DNA of 64,000 bases from Taklimakanibacter albus (GCF_016595235.1 NZ_JAENHL010000007.1:1992043-2056042), one strand, 5' to 3'; positions 51,503-60,535 are shown, counted from the first letter of the stretch. Made by a program: numbers and translations. The notes: generated by a model from the sequence alone, not told the origin.

Positions 51503-51531
51503 CTGACACAAAGCCTTCAGATGATTGTCAC
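51503..51531 (+). promoter_or_regulatory. PHO box with three 11-bp units upstream of phnC
   Basis: CTGACAC, CCTTCAG and TTGTCAC start at 51503, 51514 and 51525, spaced exactly 11 bp as PhoB monomers require, with A-rich linkers AAAG and ATGA. The last unit is 26 bp before the phnC ATG, leaving a very short leader if the usual promoter spacing holds. Confidence 0.5.
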
Positions 51532-51557
51532 ACAACGCCGCTACGCGTCTGGAAACC

Positions 51558-52412
51558 ATGAAGGGGATGACGTTGGACGCGATCCGTATCGAACGATTGA
51601 GCAAGACGTTCAGCAGCGGCAAACGAGGATTGGACGATATTTCACTGACCATCCGCCAGGGCGAGATGGTCGCGCTGATCGGTGCTTCCGGTTCCGGCAA
51701 GTCCACCCTCATCCGTCACATCGCCGGCCTCGTCACCGCCGACAAGGAGCAGGGCGGCGCCATTTCCGTCCATGACCGCGCCGTTCAGGCACAAGGCCGC
51801 ATCGCCGCCAATGTGCGTGACATCCGCCGTGAGATCGGCGTCATCTTCCAGCAGTTCAATCTCGTCGGCCGCATGTCGGTGCTCACCAATGTGCTGACCG
51901 GCGTGCTCGGCAGGATCCCGGCCTGGCGCGGCAGCGTCGGCGCTTTCCCGCTCATCGAGCAGCAGGCCGCCATGGCGGCCCTGACGCGCGTCGGCATCGC
52001 CGAGACGGCGCGCCAGCGCGCCTCCACGCTTTCCGGCGGCCAGCAGCAGCGCGCCGCCATCGCCCGCGCCCTCGTTCAGGGTGCGCGCATCCTCCTCGCC
52101 GACGAGCCGATCGCCTCGCTCGATCCGGCTTCCGCCCGCCGCGTGATGGAGACGCTCGAAAACATCAACCGCCAGGACGGCATCACCGTCGTCGTGGCGC
52201 TGCACCAGGTCGAATATGCCCGCCGTTTCTGCGCGCGCACCATCGCCATGCAGGCGGGCACGGTCGTCTTCGACGGCCCGAGCACTCAGCTTTCGAATGA
52301 GCGCCTCCGCCAGATTTACGGATCGGCCAGTGAAGAGCTGATTCTGCCAGATGCGGGCGAAGTCCGCCGGCCCTCCTCTCTCGTGGAAGGGCTCGCGGCG
52401 GCCGCCGCATAG
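51558..52412 (+). CDS. phnC: Phosphonate ABC transporter ATP-binding protein PhnC
   Basis: A 284-residue ATPase of phosphonate import. Walker [10 protein letters not shown], signature [12 protein letters not shown] and Walker [14 protein letters not shown] are visible, with the switch in VALHQVEYA. The ATG at 51558 is used; a TTG at 51525 would lie inside the PHO box, and ATG at 51567 would leave three fewer residues with AAGGGG touching it. It leads phnCDE. Confidence 0.93.
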   Translation: MKGMTLDAIRIERLSKTFSSGKRGLDDISLTIRQGEMVALIGASGSGKSTLIRHIAGLVTADKEQGGAISVHDRAVQAQGRIAANVRDIRREIGVIFQQFNLVGRMSVLTNVLTGVLGRIPAWRGSVGAFPLIEQQAAMAALTRVGIAETARQRASTLSGGQQQRAAIARALVQGARILLADEPIASLDPASARRVMETLENINRQDGITVVVALHQVEYARRFCARTIAMQAGTVVFDGPSTQLSNERLRQIYGSASEELILPDAGEVRRPSSLVEGLAAAAA

Positions 52413-52452
52413 TTGCGTCTACATAAGAACGTTACATATCAGGAGAAGTCAG

Positions 52453-53454
52453 ATGAGATGGATCGCAAGACCGCTTGCCACGATGGCGGCGGCCGCCTTC
52501 ATGGCCACGGCCGCCTATGCCGAGACCAAGGAAATCAATTTCGGCATCATATCGACCGAATCGACGCAGAATCTGAAGCAGTATTGGACGCCGTTCCTCT
52601 CCGACCTGGAAAAGGAAACCGGCATCAAGATCAATCCGTTCTTCGCCTCCGACTATGCCGGCATCATCGAGGGCATGCGCTTCGGCAAGGTGCAGATGGC
52701 CTGGTACGGCAATAAATCCGCGATGGAAGCGGTCGATCGCGCCGACGGCGAAGTCTTCGCCCAGTCCGTCGATGTCGAAGGTAATCCCGGCTACTGGTCG
52801 CTGCTCGTCACCAATGTCGACAACACCAGCATCAACACGGTCGACGACGTCCTCAAATGCGACAAGACTCTGAGCTTCGGCAATGGCGACCCGAATTCGA
52901 CCTCGGGCTTCCTGGTGCCGTCGGTCTTCGTCTTCGGCGCCCACAATGTCGATCCCAAGACCTGCTACAAGGCCGTCACCAACGCCAATCATGAGACCAA
53001 TCTTATGGCGGTGGTGAACAAGCAGGTCGACTTCGCCACCAACAACACCGAGAATATGCGCAACTTCGCCAAGTCGCATCCGGAAGAGCTGAAGAAGATC
53101 AAGGAAGTCTGGCGCTCGCCGCTCATCCCTGCCGACCCGATCGTGTGGCGCAAGGACCTCGACCAGCCGACCAAGGACAAGCTGCTCTCCTTCTTCATGA
53201 CCTATGGCCGCCAGGGCTCCGTCGATGAAGTGAAGACGGCGCGCGAGAACCTCAAGAAGCTGAACTGGGCGCCCTTCAAGCCCTCTTCCGATGCGCAGCT
53301 CTATCCGATCCGCATCCTGGAAATCTCCAAGGCCATGAACAAGATCAAGGCCGACGAGCAGCTGGCCCAGGCCGACAAGGACGCCAAGCTCAAGGAGCTC
53401 GAGGCCAAGAAGGCCGAGTTCGAGAAGCTGATGGCCGAAGTGCCGCAGACCTGA
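52453..53454 (+). CDS. phnD: Phosphonate-binding protein PhnD
   Basis: A 333-residue periplasmic binding protein. The signal peptide (LATMAAAAFMATAAYA) is followed by KEINFGIISTESTQNLKQYW; the FFASDYAGIIEGMRFGKVQM and SFGNGDPNSTSGFLVP segments carry residues that bind the phosphonate group. A coiled-coil-like Lys/Glu-rich tail (after residue 295) is unusual in length. AGGAGAAG is just before ATG at 52453. Confidence 0.95.
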   Translation: MRWIARPLATMAAAAFMATAAYAETKEINFGIISTESTQNLKQYWTPFLSDLEKETGIKINPFFASDYAGIIEGMRFGKVQMAWYGNKSAMEAVDRADGEVFAQSVDVEGNPGYWSLLVTNVDNTSINTVDDVLKCDKTLSFGNGDPNSTSGFLVPSVFVFGAHNVDPKTCYKAVTNANHETNLMAVVNKQVDFATNNTENMRNFAKSHPEELKKIKEVWRSPLIPADPIVWRKDLDQPTKDKLLSFFMTYGRQGSVDEVKTARENLKKLNWAPFKPSSDAQLYPIRILEISKAMNKIKADEQLAQADKDAKLKELEAKKAEFEKLMAEVPQT

Positions 53455-53463
53455 TCCCTGACA

Positions 53464-53489
53464 GGCGGGAGGGGTCGACCCCTCCCGCC
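53464..53489 (+). promoter_or_regulatory. Perfect 26-bp palindrome between phnD and phnE
   Basis: A perfect inverted repeat with GGCGGGAGGGG as one arm around TCGA, nine bases after the phnD stop, followed by GATTTTC. It should form a very stable hairpin in the message. It fits the pattern seen between binding-protein and permease genes in four other operons here. Confidence 0.75.
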
Positions 53490-53506
53490 GATTTTCGGAA
53501 GCGACG

Positions 53507-54301
53507 ATGACCACCACAGCGATCCATATTCCACCCGTGCCGGCGGCACAGCGTTACGGCCGCCTGGCCTTCTGGTCGATCCTCGCTGTGCTTCTGGCCT
53601 GGAGCTTTTATCCGGCCGAGATCTACCGCGCCCCCCTCCTCGTCACCGATGCCGGCAACATGGCGCGCTACGCGTCCGGCTTCCTGGCGCCCAATTTCGC
53701 CGACTGGAAGCTTTATGTCAGCGAGATGCTGATCACCGTGCATATCGCCATCTGGGGCACGTTCCTGGCGGTGCTGTTCGGCATTCCTCTTTCCCTTCTC
53801 GCCTCCAACAATGTGGCGCCGGTCTGGGTCGTCCAGCCGGTGCGCCGCCTGATGGATGCCTGCCGCGCCATCAACGAGCTCGTCTTCGCCGTGTTGTTCG
53901 TCGTCGCCGTGGGCTTGGGCCCCTTCGCCGGCGTCATGGCTGTCTTCGTGCATAATCTCGGCATCGTCTCGAAGCTCTTCTCGGAAGCCGTCGAGGCTTC
54001 CGACCCGCGCCCGGTCGAGGGCATCCGCGCCACCGGCGCCACTAAGCTGCAGGAAGTCATCTACGGCATTGTCCCGCAGGTCATGCCGTTGTGGTTGAGC
54101 TACGGCCTCTACCGTTTCGAATCCAATGTCCGTGGCGCCACCGTGCTCGGCATCGTCGGCGCCGGCGGCATCGGCCAGTTGCTCTTTGAGAATATCCGCG
54201 GCTTCTATTATGGCGAGACCGCCGCGATCATGATCGTCGTGGTGATCACCGTCGCCGTCATCGACATCATCTCGCAGCGCCTGCGCAAGGTGCTGGTATG
54301 A
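53507..54301 (+). CDS. phnE: Phosphonate ABC transporter permease PhnE
   Basis: A 264-residue membrane permease with six helices. RRLMDACRAINELVFAVLFVV and the VEASDPRPVEGIRATGATKLQ coupling loop are PhnE features. Only one PhnE gene is present, so the pore is probably a homodimer. It overlaps the DUF1045 gene by four bases. Confidence 0.94.
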   Translation: MTTTAIHIPPVPAAQRYGRLAFWSILAVLLAWSFYPAEIYRAPLLVTDAGNMARYASGFLAPNFADWKLYVSEMLITVHIAIWGTFLAVLFGIPLSLLASNNVAPVWVVQPVRRLMDACRAINELVFAVLFVVAVGLGPFAGVMAVFVHNLGIVSKLFSEAVEASDPRPVEGIRATGATKLQEVIYGIVPQVMPLWLSYGLYRFESNVRGATVLGIVGAGGIGQLLFENIRGFYYGETAAIMIVVVITVAVIDIISQRLRKVLV

Positions 54302-55020
54302 GCGCCCGCTACGCCCTTTATTACGCGCCGGCTCCCGACACGCTGTTCCATGCGCTGGGCGCCAGCTGGCTCGGTCGCGACGCCTGGTCGGGCACGGTGA
54401 CGGGCCAGCCTTCTGTCGAGAACATTACCGGTCTCACCACCGAGCCGCGCCGCTACGGCTTTCATGCGACGCTGAAGGCACCCTTCGAGCTCGCGCCGTG
54501 CAAAAGCCGCGCCGAGCTTTCCGCCTTCGCCGAAGCCTTCGCGCAGCGCCAGGCGCCGGTGATGCTGCCGAAGCTGCGGCTCGCGGCGCTCGACGGCTTC
54601 CTCGCTTTGCTGCCCGACAGCGAGACCGATCACCTGCACGAGCTCGCCGCCTGCTGCGTCATGGATTTCGACGCGTTTCGCGGACCGCTGCTGCCTGATG
54701 AGATCGCGCGCCGCCACCGCTCCGGCCTCAGCCACCGCCAGGGCCGGCTGCTGCTCAATTGGGGCTATCCCCATGTGCTCGATCAGTTCCGCTTTCACAT
54801 GACGCTCAGCAACAAGCTGGGCGCCGCCGACATGGCGAAGCTGCGCGCCGAGGCCGAGCGGCATTTCGCGCCCGTGATCGGCGTTCCGGTCCGGCTCGAT
54901 GCGATCACCATCTTTTGCGAGGCCGAAAAAGGAACGGCCTTCCGGGCCGAGGAGCGTTTCGCCCTCACCGGCAAGGCCGACACGATCTGGCCGGAAATCT
55001 GGAAACTGGGTGTAAGATGA
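54298..55020 (+). CDS. DUF1045 2H-phosphoesterase-like phosphonate protein
   Basis: A 240-residue protein with two HxT motifs, H56-A-T58 (YGFHATLKAP) and H167-M-T169 (FRFHMTLSN), as in the 2H phosphoesterase superfamily. Family members occur almost only in phn operons and may open or process the cyclic ribose phosphate made by C-P lyase, a task done by PhnP in E. coli, which is absent here. Four-base overlaps couple it to phnE and phnM. Confidence 0.9.
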   Translation: MSARYALYYAPAPDTLFHALGASWLGRDAWSGTVTGQPSVENITGLTTEPRRYGFHATLKAPFELAPCKSRAELSAFAEAFAQRQAPVMLPKLRLAALDGFLALLPDSETDHLHELAACCVMDFDAFRGPLLPDEIARRHRSGLSHRQGRLLLNWGYPHVLDQFRFHMTLSNKLGAADMAKLRAEAERHFAPVIGVPVRLDAITIFCEAEKGTAFRAEERFALTGKADTIWPEIWKLGVR

Positions 55021-56162
55021 CGAAGGAAAAGATCTTCAACAATGCGAAGATCGTGACGGCGGATGAGATCATCGATGGCGCGGTCCTCGTCCGCGACGGC
55101 ATGATCGCGGATATCAGCACGAGTGCGGTCGCCACGGCCGATGTCGATCTCGACGGCGCCTATCTGCTGCCGGGCCTGGTCGAGCTCCACACCGATCACC
55201 TGGAAAGCCATTACCGGCCGCGTCCGGGCGTGAGCTGGCCCGCCATCGGCGCGCTGCTCGCCCACGACGCGCAGATCGCCGCCGCCGGCATCACCACCGT
55301 CTTCGACGCCTTGCGCGCCGGCACGTTCGACTCCGAGACCGGCGGCCTGCGCCGCGCCAATGACCAGCTCTCGGGCGCGATCAGCGAAGCGCGCAAGGCC
55401 AATATGCTGCGCGCCGATCATCGCGTGCATCTGCGCTGCGAATTGCCCTGCGCCGACACCTTCGACACGGTCGAGGAGCTGGTCGAGCAAGGTCTCGTCG
55501 AGCTGCTCTCGGTCATGGATCATACGCCGGGCGAACGGCAATTCGTCAGCATCGACAAGTTCCGCGAATATTATCTCGGCAAAGGCATCATGAGCCCGGA
55601 ACGGCTGGAAGTCTTCATAGTGGAGCGCCGCGAGCTGAACCAGCTTCATTCCGAGCGCAACCGCCGCGCCGTCGTCAATCTCGCCCTCTCAAAGGGACTG
55701 AAGATCGCGAGCCATGACGATGCGACCGAGGCGCATGTCGCCGAGGCGATCGCCGACGGCGTCGTGATCGCCGAGTTCCCGACCACCGAAGCGGCGGCGC
55801 GTGTCGCCCATGACAGCGGCCTCGCGGTGCTGATGGGCGCCCCCAATCTGGTGCGCGGCGGCTCGCATTCGGGCAACATCCCGACCGCCGACGTCGCCAA
55901 GGCCGGCTGCCTCGACCTCATGTCGTCGGACTACGTGCCGGCGAGCCTGCTGCACGCCGCCTTCGCGCTGCCCGACAATGTCCCGGGCATCACGCTGCCG
56001 GAAGCCGTCAAGGTCGTGTCGCGCAACCCGGCCCGCGTGATGGGCCTCGATGATCGCGGCGAGATCGCCCTTGGCAAACGCGCCGATGTCATCGAGGTGC
56101 GTCTCGTCGACAGACATCCGGTGGTGCGCTCGGTGTGGCGCGCCGGCGAGCGCGTTCTCTGA
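55017..56162 (+). CDS. phnM: Alpha-D-ribose 1-methylphosphonate 5-triphosphate diphosphatase PhnM
   Basis: A 381-residue amidohydrolase-fold enzyme that removes diphosphate from the ribose triphosphate adduct before C-P cleavage. The metal motif HTDHLE is in LPGLVELHTDHLES, further ligands lie in SHDDATEAHV and SSDYVPAS. The ATG at 55017 overlaps the DUF1045 stop; the longer frame to 54759 lies in that gene. Confidence 0.94.
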   Translation: MTKEKIFNNAKIVTADEIIDGAVLVRDGMIADISTSAVATADVDLDGAYLLPGLVELHTDHLESHYRPRPGVSWPAIGALLAHDAQIAAAGITTVFDALRAGTFDSETGGLRRANDQLSGAISEARKANMLRADHRVHLRCELPCADTFDTVEELVEQGLVELLSVMDHTPGERQFVSIDKFREYYLGKGIMSPERLEVFIVERRELNQLHSERNRRAVVNLALSKGLKIASHDDATEAHVAEAIADGVVIAEFPTTEAAARVAHDSGLAVLMGAPNLVRGGSHSGNIPTADVAKAGCLDLMSSDYVPASLLHAAFALPDNVPGITLPEAVKVVSRNPARVMGLDDRGEIALGKRADVIEVRLVDRHPVVRSVWRAGERVL

Positions 56163-56167
56163 TCACC

Positions 56168-56746
56168 ATGCCCAGCCCCGGAAGACTGGTCCTCGTCGTC
56201 GGCCCGAGCGGCGCCGGTAAGGACAGTCTATTGCGCGAGGCGGCGAAGACGCTTGCCGCCGACCGCCACATCATCTTTCCACGCCGCGTCATCACGAGAC
56301 TCAGTCATGACGAGGCGGAGGCGCATGACAGCCTCACCGTCAAGGAATTCATCGAAGCGCAAGGTCAAGGTCGCTTCGCACTGTCCTGGCAGGCGCATGG
56401 GCTGCATTACGGCATTCCGGTCTCTCTCCTCGACGAGCTGAAAGCGGGCCGCACCGCCGCCGTCAATGTCTCGCGCGCCATCATCACAGAAGCCGCGGCG
56501 CGCTTCCCGAATGTCGCCGTCCTCAATGTGACGGCACCGGCCGAGATCATCGCCGCACGGCTCGCCCAGCGTGGCCGCGAGGCGCCCGCCGACATCGCCC
56601 AGCGCATCGCCCGCGAGGCGCCGCGCTCCGATTCATGGGTCGAGACCCTCACCATCGTCAACGACACCACGCTCGAAGCCGCCGCCCGCGCCTTCACATC
56701 GGCGCTTCTGCAGCTCTCCAAGGAGTCCTATGCCGCAGCTGTCTGA
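56168..56746 (+). CDS. phnN: Ribose 1,5-bisphosphokinase PhnN
   Basis: A 192-residue P-loop kinase with GPSGAGKDSL at its start and the guanylate-kinase-like layout. It turns ribose 1,5-bisphosphate into PRPP, returning the sugar from the C-P lyase pathway to nucleotide synthesis. ATG at 56168 is used because it puts the first strand (RLVLVV) at the terminus. It overlaps the next gene by 17 bases. Confidence 0.93.
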   Translation: MPSPGRLVLVVGPSGAGKDSLLREAAKTLAADRHIIFPRRVITRLSHDEAEAHDSLTVKEFIEAQGQGRFALSWQAHGLHYGIPVSLLDELKAGRTAAVNVSRAIITEAAARFPNVAVLNVTAPAEIIAARLAQRGREAPADIAQRIAREAPRSDSWVETLTIVNDTTLEAAARAFTSALLQLSKESYAAAV

Positions 56747-57374
56747 GAAGCCTTATCTGCATGAGGGCGCCACTGTCACCGGCTCGACCTTGGGCCGTTA
56801 TGTCGAGATCGGCGCCGGCGCCCGTATCGTCGAGAGCGTGTTCGGCGACTACAGCTACACCGACCGGTATGCCGACATCGCCTATTCGACGCTCGGCAAA
56901 TTCGCCAATGTCGCGGCCTTCGTGCGCCTCAATCCGAGCGAGCATCCCTATCAGCGCGCCTCATTGCATCACTTCATGTACCGCTCGGAATATTACTGGC
57001 CCGAAGAGAAGAGTGAGAAGGCTCTTTTCGACTGGCGCCGCTCGCGCCCGGTGACGCTCGGCCACGATACCTGGATCGGCCATGGCTCGGTGATCATGAA
57101 GGGTGTCACCATCGGTGATGGCGCCATCGTCGGTTCGCTGTCGGTCGTCACCAAGGACGTTCCGCCTTATGCCATCGTCGCGGGCAAGCCGGCGCAGTTC
57201 CTCAAATGGCGCCACCCGCAGGAGATCGCCGAGCGTTTGCAGGCACTCGCCTGGTGGGACTGGGACCACGAAACTTTACGCGAAGCTCTACCCGACTTCC
57301 GGGCGCTGTCGGCGGAGGCCTTCCTCGAGAGATACGAGACCTCTGAAGCCGCGGCGCGCCGCGTGGCGGGCTGA
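56730..57374 (+). CDS. Hexapeptide-repeat acetyltransferase-like protein of phn operon
   Basis: A 214-residue left-handed beta-helix protein with hexapeptide repeats (residues 15-60, 105-150) and the xenobiotic/chloramphenicol acetyltransferase-like loop and histidine (RASLHHFMYRSEYYW). Such transferases are common in phn operons and may acetylate aminoalkylphosphonates, as PhnO does in enterobacteria; that is inference. The AAGGAG before ATG 56730 lies within phnN. It is the last phn gene. Confidence 0.88.
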   Translation: MPQLSEKPYLHEGATVTGSTLGRYVEIGAGARIVESVFGDYSYTDRYADIAYSTLGKFANVAAFVRLNPSEHPYQRASLHHFMYRSEYYWPEEKSEKALFDWRRSRPVTLGHDTWIGHGSVIMKGVTIGDGAIVGSLSVVTKDVPPYAIVAGKPAQFLKWRHPQEIAERLQALAWWDWDHETLREALPDFRALSAEAFLERYETSEAAARRVAG

Positions 57375-57824
57375 GCCAGATCCGCTGTTCTTTTTCACGG
57401 AGCAGCGGAATTCTGCAGCGGATTAGCAGCGGATCTGCAGGGATCTACAGGGAATTTCGCCGATTCCCTTTTAACAGCGGATGGCGAAGCTTGAGGCCGG
57501 GCAGCGCCACCGGCGAAATATTTAACGTCCAACCGCACAAATTGGCAATGACCGGCATCCGCCCGCCCCGCAGCAGGAGATTGCGCCACGTCGGACCTTC
57601 GGAGACCGGGGAAGCACATGGTTACGGCGCGCCGAGTCTGTCGAGGCGACGGCTGGAATTCTGATGATGCCCGGCGGCCCATCAAAAGCGAAATCAGGAC
57701 TTGGCACGCGACGCGCCCCACGTTGAAGATCAGAAGCTTCGGATATCCCCCTCGATGCGCCCGGCAGATTTCCGCTCGGACATGCATGGAATGTGGATCA
57801 ACCGCCTCTCAAGCAATGCGATAC
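57375..57824. other. Non-coding stretch with periodic motif, phn-mscS gap
   Basis: About 450 bases between the last phn gene and the convergent mscS gene. Apart from the tandem CAGCGG-type array at 57403-57453 and its inverted CCGCTG at 57382, nothing is recognised. Short open frames here have no family-like sequence. Confidence 0.5.
57403..57453 (+). repeat. Short tandem array with ~11-bp period
   Basis: CAGCGG at 57403, 57416 and 57427, then CAGGGA at 57438 and 57448: steps of 13, 11, 11 and 10 bases. One further CAGCGG lies at 57475 and an inverted CCGCTG at 57382. Spacing near one helical turn would place units on one face of DNA. Function unknown. Confidence 0.55.
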
Positions 57825-59072
57825 TTATTTTAACGGCGCCAGTGCGATCCCAGCCTCTTTCAGCGTATCCCACACCAGGAAATGGACATCAGAGCCATAA
57901 CCGTTGGTCCCGGCGACCCAATAAGTCAGGCTGAACTGGATGCCTTTGTCGCCGAATAGCTTGATCTCGCAAGCCGGGCCCGAGGGCCTCGCCAGGATAT
58001 GGGGGTGCTTGGCGGCGGCGATCTGGATGAGGTCGGGAATCCGGTGGATATCGGCGTCATAAGGCACCGAGAAAGCCACCTCGAAGCGCTGCAGGGGATC
58101 GGATTTGGTCCAGTTGACGAAGGCGGAGGTGATGAACTTCTCGTTCGGCACCGTGATCTCCTTGCCATCGCCGGTATGGAGCGTCGAGGAGCGCATATTG
58201 ATCTCGTGCAGCGTGCCGGCCATGCCGCCGCCGACCTCGACATAGTCACCTACCTTCATCGAACGCTCGAACAGCAGAATCATGCCGGAGATGAAGTTGG
58301 AGGCGATCTGCTGCAGGCCGAAGCCCAGGCCGACGCCCAAGGCGCCGCCGAAGACGGTGAGCGCCGTCAGATCGAGGCCGAGCACCTGCAGGAGCAGGAT
58401 GAACAGCAGCACAAACAGGCCGGTTTGGAATATCTTGGCCAGCAATTCGCGGGTCGGGATATCCAGCGCCTCCTGCTTGCGGATGGCCTTCTGGCCGGCA
58501 TCGTTGGAGAGGCGTCCGAGCCAGAACAGCACCCCGCCGAACACCGCGGCCTTGACCAGCGTATAGAGCGAGAGCCTGATATTGCCGGCCTCGAGCGACA
58601 CCGAATCGAGATAGAGCGATACATTGTCGAGGACGCCGAAGACCTGCAGCGTCGCGATCGGGATGCCGATCCAGCGCGCCGCGGCATTGATCAGCGGGTG
58701 GCGGACGAAGCGCTTGATCGCCGCATAAAGCACAGCGATCACCGCGATGCTCTGGGCGAAACGGACGAGCCAGGAGGAGCCCACCGAGCCTTCCGCCACC
58801 TGGACGGCGATGGCCAGCATCAGGACGCACAGGATCGGAAACAGAAGGTCGCGGCAGCTATAGAGCCAGCGCCGCGCCTTGAGCAGCGGCTCCTGCTCCG
58901 GCGGGCTCCTGAAATAGGGGGTCTTCGCCTTGATCTGGCGATTGGCGAAATGGGCGACCGCCACGGCCAGGATGACGGCGCCGATCTGGGCATAGAATTG
59001 CGGGCTGACCAGCCAGCCCAGCAGAATATCCAATACTCTCGTTGCTTCGATCTCGGCCTGCTCGATCGTCAT
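57825..59072 (-). CDS. MscS-type mechanosensitive channel
   Basis: A 415-residue membrane protein: about five helices (residues 20-230), then the MscS pore helix and beta domain (LTALTVFGGALGVGLGFGLQ, FISGMILLFERSMKVGDYV, VPNEKFITSAFVNWT). Such channels release solutes on hypo-osmotic shock; this fits a strain that takes up ectoines. The gene stands alone, convergent with the phn operon. Confidence 0.92.
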   Translation of the reverse strand: MTIEQAEIEATRVLDILLGWLVSPQFYAQIGAVILAVAVAHFANRQIKAKTPYFRSPPEQEPLLKARRWLYSCRDLLFPILCVLMLAIAVQVAEGSVGSSWLVRFAQSIAVIAVLYAAIKRFVRHPLINAAARWIGIPIATLQVFGVLDNVSLYLDSVSLEAGNIRLSLYTLVKAAVFGGVLFWLGRLSNDAGQKAIRKQEALDIPTRELLAKIFQTGLFVLLFILLLQVLGLDLTALTVFGGALGVGLGFGLQQIASNFISGMILLFERSMKVGDYVEVGGGMAGTLHEINMRSSTLHTGDGKEITVPNEKFITSAFVNWTKSDPLQRFEVAFSVPYDADIHRIPDLIQIAAAKHPHILARPSGPACEIKLFGDKGIQFSLTYWVAGTNGYGSDVHFLVWDTLKEAGIALAPLK

Positions 59073-59339
59073 ATTAGCCCGCTATGTGCTTTGCGCGGCA
59101 CCGGCGCTTCGTCCTGCCGGGGCGTAAGCGATGTGATGCCGCAACGAATCGAGACCGCCCCCTTCTTCACGGTAGGTACTCTGAATATTCTTCACAATTG
59201 CAGCAGCTGTCACTTCCTGACGCTTGCGAACACTCAAGGATGCTTTGAACGACCGCTGCGTATTTCTCGAAGGGCGGCGAACGGTTCAATTTTTCACAGA
59301 CAGGTTCCGCACCACCATTCTATTCGGTGAAGGCGAAAC

Positions 59340-59530
59340 CTAACCCGCGAATTGCGTGCAAGGGGAGAAGCATGCCGGACTTTGGGCCCTTCGGCGCAGC
59401 CGGCTCACTATAGTGTCGAGGTGAGCATAGTTGAAGTCATAGACATCCGCGCCCAGGGCTTCGACGAGCGCGCGCCGGTCGACGGCTTGCCGCGCTCACT
59501 GAACAAGCGTTTTACCGCACCGGGATCGGG
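59340..59530 (-). pseudogene. Remnant of OmpR-type response-regulator DNA-binding domain
   Basis: On the minus strand, VDRRALVEALGADVYDFNYA followed by HLDTIVSRLRRRA reads like the recognition part of an OmpR/PhoB-type winged helix. A second frame just upstream gives AVKRLFSERGKP, which would precede it, so a frameshift separates them. The expected receiver domain is absent and the frame ends at a TAG (59340-59342) without the usual final wing. It is therefore a broken fragment; similarity is judged by eye. Confidence 0.5.
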
Positions 59531-59646
59531 GTGAGATTCTCGGATCAAGGTTATCCATAGCGCCGGCGGGAACGCTGCGCAGAACCTGGATTTCCGCGGG
59601 AGGGAGGGGGGAGCGCAAGCGGCAATGGACGAGCGGCGCCCGCCCC

Positions 59647-59674
59647 TTGACGCTCTGTCGGCCCTGACTATAGT
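59647..59674 (+). promoter_or_regulatory. Promoter-like pair upstream of SDR gene
   Basis: TTGACG (59647-59652), 16 bases, TATAGT (59669-59674). The start point would be near 59681, giving a 39-base leader to the ATG at 59720. It is a plausible promoter for the SDR-transporter operon. Confidence 0.5.
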
Positions 59675-59719
59675 GACTTCCGATATCTCAGATCAAGGTC
59701 CAACATTACGGAAAAGCGC

Positions 59720-60496
59720 ATGGGCTTGCTCGCCGACAAGATTTGCCTCGTCAGCGGCGCGGGCCAGGGGCTCGGCCGTGCCATCGCGCGCGAGATGGCC
59801 AAGGAAGGCGCCGTCGCCATCCTGCTCGAGCGCAATCCCGACACGGCCGCCGCCGTCGCGAAAGAGATCACGCAAGCGGGTGGCCGGGCCGAAGCCCATG
59901 CGCTCGATGTCACCGACTATGACCGTTACGGCGAGATCGTTGCCGACGTCGCCGCCCGCCATGGCCGCATCGACGTGCTGGTCAACAACGCGGCGATCAA
60001 CCCGCCGACCCGCACCATCCTCAACGACACGCTGGAGGAGTGGCGGCGCACCATCACCATCAATCTCGAAGCCGTCTATATGGGCAGCAAGCTGGTGGCG
60101 CCGCATATGGTGAAGCAGCAGGACGGCCGCATCATCCATATCGCCTCGATCCAGGGCTTCGCCTCGAGCGGTGATTGCGGACCTTATAACGCGGCCAAGG
60201 GCGGCATCATCGCTTATACGCAATCCATGGCGGTCGAGCTCGGCCGCTACAACATCCTCGTGAATTCGGTGGCGCCGGGTTTCATGGTGACGCCGATGTC
60301 GGTGGTCAATGGCGTCGACGAGACGACGACGCCGGACTATATCGAATGGTACATCACCCGCCGCAAGATCCCCTTGGCCCGCAGCGGTCAACCGGAGGAT
60401 GTCGCGGGCACCGTGGTGTTCCTCGCCTCCGACTATTGCCGCTACATGACCGGCCAGCTTCTGGTGGTCGATGGCGGCCTGATGAGCACGTTCTGA
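59720..60496 (+). CDS. SDR family oxidoreductase
   Basis: A 258-residue classical short-chain dehydrogenase. Cofactor motif SGAGQGLGRAIA, NNAAINP, catalytic serine in IASIQGF and the YNAAK tyrosine-lysine pair are present, so it should be active with NAD(P). It begins an apparent operon with a sugar-type importer and an epimerase-like gene, so a sugar or polyol is the likely substrate. Start ATG 59720 gives the usual short first strand. Confidence 0.92.
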   Translation: MGLLADKICLVSGAGQGLGRAIAREMAKEGAVAILLERNPDTAAAVAKEITQAGGRAEAHALDVTDYDRYGEIVADVAARHGRIDVLVNNAAINPPTRTILNDTLEEWRRTITINLEAVYMGSKLVAPHMVKQQDGRIIHIASIQGFASSGDCGPYNAAKGGIIAYTQSMAVELGRYNILVNSVAPGFMVTPMSVVNGVDETTTPDYIEWYITRRKIPLARSGQPEDVAGTVVFLASDYCRYMTGQLLVVDGGLMSTF

Positions 60497-60535
60497 TAAG
60501 ATGCAGTCATAAGTGGAAACAGGGAAGGGCAAACA

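Larger units (their letters stand above)
59073..59719. other. Intergenic stretch with decayed gene
   Basis: About 650 bases between mscS and the SDR gene, both transcribed outward. It contains a frameshifted remnant of a winged-helix regulator (59340-59530) and a promoter-like pair near its right end. No intact gene is seen. Confidence 0.6.

Noticed and set aside
57403-57453. Possible CRISPR-like repeat array
   Set aside because: Units are 6-7 bases with 4-7-base spacers, far too short for CRISPR, and no cas gene is near.
57395-57787. Minus-strand 130-residue frame in the phn-mscS gap
   Set aside because: No family resemblance, no ribosome site, and it runs through the tandem array.
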